A DNA stretch of 64,000 nucleotides. Origin: Jaminaea rosea (Eukaryota; Basidiomycota; Exobasidiomycetes; Microstromatales). The stretch is taken from NCBI RefSeq assembly GCF_003144245.1, contig NW_020289975.1, forward strand, positions 2,437,496 to 2,501,495, written 5' to 3'. A model generated the notes under the pieces. The model saw only the letters and a program-made list of their open reading frames with translations. It was not told the origin of the DNA and did no database searches. Within the stretch, counting starts at the first letter, position 1. The number at the start of each line of letters is the position of its first letter. A program made the translations under genes and the position numbers. Shown here one piece after another: positions 57,845 through 64,000 of this stretch.

Positions 57845-60800
57845 ATGGCTTCTCAGGCAGACGAGTCGAAGCAGCCAGGCTGCGAGGACGGTCAGACAAC
57901 AATGGAAGCAACGCAATCAAGCGCCGATACTCAAGCGACGACATCAGCTGGGTCTCACCTCGCGTCCAACGACACGCCAGCCATCAAACTCGTCGACTCA
58001 GCATCAACGATCCCTACAACTCCCACGACGGAGCCACCGAGCATCAACTTCGCAGCGTCGTCACCAGGCACTCCAAGCCAGAGCTACTCAAATCTTTCGT
58101 ATGCTCCACGGCAGTCACCCTTGGTCCACGCCCGCCGGTTAGGCAGCGGCGCCTCAACTCCTAAGCAGACCGCCAGCGATGCATCGTCGGTTGCCGCCAA
58201 GGCATTGCCCGCTGAGCCAGTGACGAGCTCTTTGAGCCCTTCAACCGACGAAACCTCGAGCGCACATGCCGAAGCCGCAGCCAAGGCGCGGGCGGACCAT
58301 CGCCAAATGATGCAAGAGGTAGTGGCAAAGTGCACGGATCTCGGTCTCAACGCTACGACGAGCCCTGGATGGCCATTGCTGGTCAAGCTTGCAGAGGCTT
58401 CAGATGGCGAATGGAAGGAGCTAGCTGAACTTGTCGGGGAAGGAGATGCTACTCTATTACTCCCACTGTCAAGCAAACCATCTTCTGTAGCGTCAAAGGG
58501 GACTCTCGGACCGAATAGCGACGAGCCACTCCCTGCTCCTTCACTTTCTTACGCTTATGACCATATCCTCATCGGACCTGGTCCTCGTGCAGCGCTTTCC
58601 ATCGGCGAGTATAATGCAGCAGGCGTGTCGTCGAAAGGCTTCGCCACACTCTCAGGGCTACGAGGGGTCATCGAGGAAGATCGCTCCTCGGAGCCCTCGC
58701 GCACTAAGCTGACGATCAAGAGCTTCATCTGCCGACGAGACCGCGGCTGGGTATCAGAGCTCAAGAACAAGGGTGCCAGACGGTGAGTGCTCGAGGATCC
58801 TCAGGGCAAGCAGGAGGTGATGCTGACTAAAGACGTTTACTCGACAGGCAATTGTTCACCTCCCTCCCTCCCCTGCCCAAGCCTAGCTGCACCGACTATC
58901 CCTTCCCCAACTACACCCTCACAAACGCACAAGACTTGACCCTACCCGCAGCTCCATCACCGCCACCCTTGCCGCCTCGACCTCGTGCTGGCTCGTCGGC
59001 ATCGCTGGCCGCTCCCGGCTTGGGACTTGGCCCTTCTCAGACCTCGTCGCCCAGTCATCGCCCATCAACATCCGGATCCAGCTTTGCTACCCTTTTTGGA
59101 GGAAGCGGTCGAGAGAAGAAGCAGCGAGGCCCCGTCGCAGCCGCCCAGGCTGCCTTCCAGACTACAGCGAGCGACTCTGCCGAGGATGTCGGCACTACCG
59201 GCTGGGACGAACCCGCTGCCACCGACACAGCTCCCCGCGGACCGCGTAAGATTCATATCATCCTGATCGACCGGCCGCTGCGACGCTCACGTGCACTACG
59301 AGGCATGGCCTATTCAATTCAAGCACGCCTCCGTGCTGCTCTGGAGCGCGAGGCGGCCGTCCCTCCCTCGATCGGCGAAGAGATAGGCAGCTTTGCCAGC
59401 GGATTTTATCCGGTCATTGAGTCAGGCAGTGGCCAAGGAGGAAAGGCAGGACGCAAAAGCGGCGGTGGAGCCGCAGTCCCAACCGGTACGGCGCGTGACC
59501 TCCTTCCCGCCATCCCCTACACCGCACAGCCGGACCATCTGCAGATGTCGTTCCAATCCCTCTACTCTCAGACGCAGCAAGCACTGGAAGAGGCGCACCG
59601 CAAGGTCAACGGATGGGACGATGATCGAAGTGTGGAGAATACTGTTCGCGTCCAAATGGAGAGCATCGAGGCGCTGCTGACTGAGGAGGTGTACGACCGC
59701 ATCTTTTCCCCTCCTCACTCCACCGACCAGCAAAGCGACGAGAACCTTTCATCGCGCATCGCAGCCCTCAATGTCCTCGGGCTAGATTGGGATGGATTGG
59801 GCATCCGCATACCCGTCGGCGAAGCTGGTGAAGTTGTACGTCGCGGATTGGACGCTATCCTGGCATCATGCGAGGCAGAGTTGAACTTGCTGCAGACGCA
59901 GGAATGCTTTGCGCCGAGACGCAAATTGGACGTCCTGGTAAGCGTGCATCGCATCGTGGTGGATGGTCTAGCCAAGCTGCCTGCTGTTGAGCTCAAAGAT
60001 GGCAATGAGTCTGAGGCTGCCCTGGCAGCTACGACCTCGACAGCCCCTGAGGCTTCAGCTTCTGTCTCTGGCTGGGATGAATCTCCGTCCAACCCTCCGG
60101 CAGCACCAAGCGGCAATACCACCTCCGCCGACTTGATTCTCCCCCTGCTCATCCGTCTCCTCATCAAAGCGAACCCACCTTCACTCAACTCCCACCTCAA
60201 CTTTGTCCAACGCTATCGTTCCGAATCTCTCCTCCGTGACGGTGGAGGGGAGACGGCCTATTGCTTGATCAACTTCCAAGCCGCTGTTCAATTTGTTGAG
60301 AATGCACGGCCGGCGGAGTTGGGGTTGGAGGACACGGTCAGAGGTGGGCTTGACCCTACTTCGAGCGCGATGGGATCAACGACGGCGACTACGGATGCAC
60401 AGGCGAGTGCAGACGCTCACGCTGACGCAGGCCGGCTGTCAGCGATCGAGCTTCTAAAAAACGTCAACGCCGTCCAGCCTCCAACCGACCCGGCATCCCC
60501 ACAACGCCCGTCCCCTCAGCAGTCTATTGCCTCGAACGCGGTGATAGGCAACGTGGCTGGCCGAATGAAGGGATTGAGCGGGGTCGTCAACTCCTCCTTT
60601 TCTGTGCTGGGCAAAGTGATTGGTTCAGGTGCTTCGGCGGGGATGGAGGCTTGGGATCGCAGCTCAAAAGGCGTAGAGGGTGGAATGAGGACACTGGATG
60701 ATATTCGGGGATTGCTGGGACGAGGTGCGGCGACCGGTGCGGCAGGGGGAGAGAAGTCGAGCTTGGCGGCCGCTGCGGCCCTGGGAAAGGGAGCAGGAGG

Positions 60801-62085
60801 CACAGATTATGGACAGGAGGCCACGGGGGACCAAAGTGGATGGGATGCGCCGTTCACGCCTGCGCCAGCTACGACCAGCACAACCACGGCAAGCGCAAGT
60901 GCTGCTCCTAAACCGAGTCTCAGCGATCGTCTCGCAGGACTCAATCGTCGCTTCGCCTCACCAGGTTCGGCAGAACAACCGCTCCCGCCAGGAGTGATCT
61001 CGAAGGACGGTGCTCTGCCTAAGCGACCGCCTCTCATGAGCAACGCGGGGGGAAGTGCGGGAACTACTGGGTCTACGTTGGGGTTGACCAGGGCGACCAC
61101 AACAGCAGACACGGCACCTCAGCCCCTCCAACCCCCTCCCGCCATGTTCAACGACACGGTCGCTCCTTCCACGGCGGATCTTCCAGCCTCGCTTCGTTCT
61201 CCCTACCCACCCGTTCCCCGACCACCGACCTCTGCCCGGCCCCTGCACGTTGTACTCGCCTCATCAGGGAGTGTGGCATCAATCAAGGTGCCGCTCCTCG
61301 CTGAGGCTCTCCTTGCCCTGGGCCACGTGAGGGTACAAATTGTAGCCACGAAGCCCTCCCTACACTTCTACGAGGAGGAGGGGGTGCGCGCTCTCGGGCA
61401 TGATGCCGACAATGCCGACGAAGCTGCGTACACGGTCAAGGACCTGGCGGCAGAGAATCTTGCTGCTTCTCGCCGAGGTAGCCTGGACTCCTCCGGCTCA
61501 ATTCAAGATCCGGCAGCGATTCCCGCGAAGCGTCCGCGCTGCCATCTCTGGAAGGATGAGGATGAGTGGACGCAGTGGTCGACCGTAGGCGACCCGATCC
61601 TCCACATCGAGCTACGCCGATGGGCAGACATCGTCCTTGTGGCGCCATGCAGCGCAAACACTTTGGCGAAGATTGCTGGAGGATTGTGTGACGATCTCCT
61701 GGTGAGCCCCAGCGCAGCGAGCGACTATGCGTACAAGGATCCGACTGACCCTCCTTCTTTTCACACAATTGTGCAGACCTCCTTCCTTCGCGCACTTTCC
61801 CCCACGACCCCCACGCTTCTCTTCCCAGCCATGAACACCCTCATGTATCAGCACCCACTGACCGCTCAGCACCTCGATGTTGTGCAGCGCCTGTTGGGAT
61901 ATGAGGTGCATGGTCCCATTGAGAAGCGGCTTGCGTGTGGAGATTTGGGGAGGGGAGCGATGCTTGAGTGGACAGATATCGTGCGGCTGGTTGAGGGCCG
62001 ATTTGGATTCAAGGCTGTCGATGGTGAAGATGGAAAGGTCGCGGTTGAGGAGGGCAGCCAGGTGAAGCAGGCGATTCCAGCTTGA
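57845..62085 (+). CDS. VPS9-domain Rab GEF fused to phosphopantothenoylcysteine decarboxylase (Hal3/Cab3)
   Basis: Two exons: 57845-58782 and 58848-62085, with a 65-nt intron. They give 1391 residues. Residues 1-540 are disordered with a few ordered patches. The VPS9 domain is at about 545-800: IEALLTEEVYDRIFSP, KLDVLVSVHRIV, ADLILPLLIRLLIKANPPSL and GGGETAYCLINFQAA, including the catalytic Asp and Tyr of Rab5-type GEFs. A linker of about 300 residues follows. The PPCDC flavoprotein begins at residue 1110 (RPLHVVLASSG) with H1232 (ILHIEL), N1309 in FPAMN and C1343 in KRLACGDLGRG, so all three catalytic elements remain. PPCDC makes 4'-phosphopantetheine for coenzyme A; yeast Hal3 paralogues also inhibit Ppz1. 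No stop or obligatory intron separates the halves. Confidence 0.85.
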
Positions 62086-62175
62086 GGTGCTCCATAGACA
62101 AAGGCAGACGCACGTCGCCTCTGTATGGCCGCCTCATTGATACCTGATTGCTGCTCTTTATACCGACTGTCGGCC

Positions 62176-62862
62176 TCATATGAGTATCGCCACCAACAGC
62201 AGAAAGAACAGCGCAATGACCAGCAGCCAAACGCACCACCCTCCCAGCCGATCGTCGCCTCGCCTTACCATCTCATCCATCTTGCCCATCGCCCTCCCTA
62301 ATCTCGTCTGACTGCTCTCTACCTCCGAATCCAATGCGCCGATCAATTCTGTCTGCTCAACAATTTCGGAGCCCATGTGCGTCGCCTGCCGTTGGATGGA
62401 GGAGAGGGTCGTCCCAATTGAGGAGAGGATCGTGTCCTGCCTACTCATTAGTGTCGACTGGTGCTGCTGCTCCCAAGCTGTGTAGGCATCGTCGTCTCCA
62501 TCGTCCTGATGAGCACCATTCATGTCGATGGAAGTCTCTCCGTCTTTGCGTCTACTTCTAGCGTCCACCTCCTCCTCCAATCTTCTCATCTGCTCCTCAC
62601 AATCTCTGAGAAACTCCTTCCTGCGATCCACCTCCGACTCGTCCACTCCGAAGCGTGCAGGGTTGCTCTGGACCACATTGACGCTCTGCCTTACATCTGC
62701 CACGTCTGATCGCAAAGCCTCGATCGCATCTGCAAGACGGTCATGCGCTGTGAGATGATCAGACGAGGTGCGGGCCGATGTGTAGGATTGGGAGAGGGCG
62801 TGTGCTGAGGAGAGGGAGGAGCGGAGTGAGGACGAGAAGGTGTGGAATGGGTCTTGCGACAT
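62176..62862 (-). CDS. TLG1: Syntaxin-6/10-type SNARE Tlg1
   Basis: A single exon of 228 residues. An N-terminal three-helix bundle typical of syntaxin 6 (DPFHTFSSSLRSSL, RKEFLRDCEEQMRRLEEEV) is followed by a Qc SNARE motif from about residue 145. The central layer Gln is in SEIVEQTELIGALD. A C-terminal membrane anchor (CVWLLVIALFFLLLVAILI) ends the protein. Tlg1 mediates fusion at the trans-Golgi and early endosome. The start at 62862 (MSQDPF) is where the family begins. It is convergent with the VPS9 fusion gene 90 bp away, and both proteins would act on endosomes. Confidence 0.92.
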   Translation of the reverse strand: MSQDPFHTFSSSLRSSLSSAHALSQSYTSARTSSDHLTAHDRLADAIEALRSDVADVRQSVNVVQSNPARFGVDESEVDRRKEFLRDCEEQMRRLEEEVDARSRRKDGETSIDMNGAHQDDGDDDAYTAWEQQHQSTLMSRQDTILSSIGTTLSSIQRQATHMGSEIVEQTELIGALDSEVESSQTRLGRAMGKMDEMVRRGDDRLGGWCVWLLVIALFFLLLVAILI

Positions 62863-63194
62863 TGTGACGAGATGAAACGTGGTATGTATGATCTGCGAGT
62901 GGAGCGGGTATATGCTGCTATCTTGTGGGCATGGCCTTGCGAGGATGTTTGGTGGCAGGGAGAGATGGATCGAATGCCAAGATGGAATGCACGGATTCAG
63001 CGAGGGCCATTTCGGATGCAGCGACGGGAGTGGAGACACGAGACGGCACAAAAGTACACTTGGAAAAGTCAAAAGCCCTTCTTCCCTCTGTAAACCACCG
63101 AAGGCTGCGAAAGAGCGGGCAAAGAACAGAGCCCAGGGAACGCTGAGGGGAAAGGACATCGTCAGAGCAATAGCTCGCCATCAGCCCAAAGGGC
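62863..63194. promoter_or_regulatory. Divergent promoter, TLG1 / LYR gene
   Basis: A 332 bp stretch shared by two divergent genes. No motif is assigned. Confidence 0.4.
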
Positions 63195-64000
63195 ATGACC
63201 CTCCTACCCGGTCGGCCCTCGCTGCAAGTAGCTTCAACGTCCTACCAGTCGCCTCTGCACCTCTACCGGCGCATCCTCCGCCTTGCCAACGCCATTGCAG
63301 CGCGATGGGAGGACGATACCATCTTTCAAGCTCAGCGTTACCTTGCTCAGCGTAATGTGAGGAAGTGGATCGAGGCCACGAGCAGAGGCTCATTGGAGGC
63401 CAGGCAAGGATTCGATGGTCAGGCTTCTGAGTGGTCATCCTCAAGGCCAGGCGGCGATGGCGAAGTGGCGTTCCAGACCATCGAGGCAGCGCAATATCGT
63501 CCCTTCAAACGTCTCAAGTCACATCTCAGCCTACTACAATGTGCTCATAATGGCGGACGCAAAGAGATGGAAAAGGTCCTAGACTGGACATACGCGAGGC
63601 GAGGCGTGCTGCGTTGGGCGGGTCTGCGACCCTTTCTCGATCGGCCTAACCCTCTTGGTGAATGTTCAACACACGCAACGAGCAGTCACAGGCATTCGCC
63701 CTCACCTGCCGCGTCTTATCCGCCCTCACCGGCCCTGCTCGCCCTCCTCTCCTCGCCCTTGATCACTCACTCATCCTCCGGCTCCGGCTCTTCATCCTCA
63801 TCCCCTCCCTCATCCTCCTCTTGGGCGAACTTCACTTTGCCCCTCCCTCGCGAAGGCAAGACGAGGCACAATCCTCGCAGTAGGCTGCGCAACAAGGAGC
63901 TCAATGCGGTAGCGAAAGTTGTGAAGCGCAAGCTGGAGCGGGTGAGAATTCCCCTTCCAACGCGGGTGGTGATGAGGGTGGAGGAACGCGCCAAGTCCGT
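63195..64000 (+). CDS. LYR-motif protein, partial (runs off the window)
   Basis: An uninterrupted frame from the ATG at 63195 to the window edge, 268 complete codons without a stop. The N-terminal segment SPLHLYRRILRLANAI carries the LYR tripeptide and downstream helix of the Complex1_LYR fold, whose members assist Fe-S cluster delivery and respiratory complex assembly with mitochondrial acyl carrier protein. Arg/Lys-rich helices follow (QRYLAQRNVRKWIE, KRLKSHLSLLQ), then a Ser/Pro-rich spacer and a basic RNKELNAVAKVVKRKLERV. The protein is longer than ordinary LYRM proteins, so it may be a fungal-specific relative. The C-terminus and any later introns are not in the window. Confidence 0.6.
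   Translation, partial: MTLLPGRPSLQVASTSYQSPLHLYRRILRLANAIAARWEDDTIFQAQRYLAQRNVRKWIEATSRGSLEARQGFDGQASEWSSSRPGGDGEVAFQTIEAAQYRPFKRLKSHLSLLQCAHNGGRKEMEKVLDWTYARRGVLRWAGLRPFLDRPNPLGECSTHATSSHRHSPSPAASYPPSPALLALLSSPLITHSSSGSGSSSSSPPSSSSWANFTLPLPREGKTRHNPRSRLRNKELNAVAKVVKRKLERVRIPLPTRVVMRVEERAKS

Noticed and set aside
61144-62085. Separate PPCDC gene starting at MFNDTV
   Set aside because: The frame is continuous from the VPS9 part through this ATG and nothing ends the upstream gene; kept as an alternative in the findings rather than as a feature.

Overview
The window is a gene-dense stretch of nuclear chromosome from a basidiomycete fungus. The sequence is GC-rich. I could place 40 coding introns, all GT-AG and mostly 61-113 nt. 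Several proteins look more like basidiomycete than ascomycete versions, and the style fits the Ustilaginomycotina. That last step is an inference from protein flavour; no rRNA or other marker locus is present. I place 27 protein-coding genes, about one per 2.4 kb. I see no transposon, LTR element, tRNA, rRNA or CRISPR array.

Layout. 1-13.3 kb: PP2A catalytic subunit (+), a WDR48-type deubiquitinase cofactor (-), a nuclear-looking protein with a SURP-like segment (-), an AlkB-like 2-oxoglutarate oxygenase with zinc-binding clusters (+), and mitochondrial malonyl-CoA:ACP transacylase (-). 13.5-22 kb: the KEOPS kinase Bud32 (+), a membrane-anchored pirin (-), a glycine-rich RRM protein (-), an Lsb1-type SH3 protein (+) and a mitochondrial RCC1-like protein (+). 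22-31.4 kb: pyruvate dehydrogenase E1-alpha (-), a very long arrestin-like protein (-) and a GCK-III kinase (+). 31.8-43 kb: two large disordered proteins, one with a single membrane span, flanking a HAD hydrolase. 43-50 kb: a rhodanese phosphatase, prefoldin subunit 5, sphingosine-phosphate lyase and the bifunctional arginine enzyme Arg5,6. 50.5-55.5 kb: two oxygenases, questin-oxidase-like and lipoxygenase, with a small unknown gene between them. 55.9-64 kb: the GID E3 ligase subunit Rmd5, a VPS9 domain joined to phosphopantothenoylcysteine decarboxylase, syntaxin Tlg1, and a LYR-motif gene running off the end.

Most genes sit as divergent pairs on short shared intergenic regions (about 210-330 bp: SURP-like/AlkB, MCT1/BUD32, GIM5/DPL1, questin oxidase/unknown, RMD5/VPS9-PPCDC, TLG1/LYR) or as convergent pairs. 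The content is mainly housekeeping. Mitochondrial functions recur (MCT1, RCC1-like, PDA1, ARG5,6, LYR), as do trafficking and signalling (PP2A, GCK-III, VPS9, Tlg1, arrestin, GID). Functional linkage between neighbours is not evident apart from the physical fusion.

The most unusual object is the gene at 57845-62085. One continuous reading frame joins a complete VPS9 Rab-GEF module to a PPCDC/Hal3 flavoprotein that keeps its His, PxMN and Cys catalytic elements. Other points to check are a malonyltransferase whose GHSxG serine reads as glycine, two genes whose stop codon lies inside a perfect splice-donor sequence, and a possible C/D snoRNA in an oversized intron.
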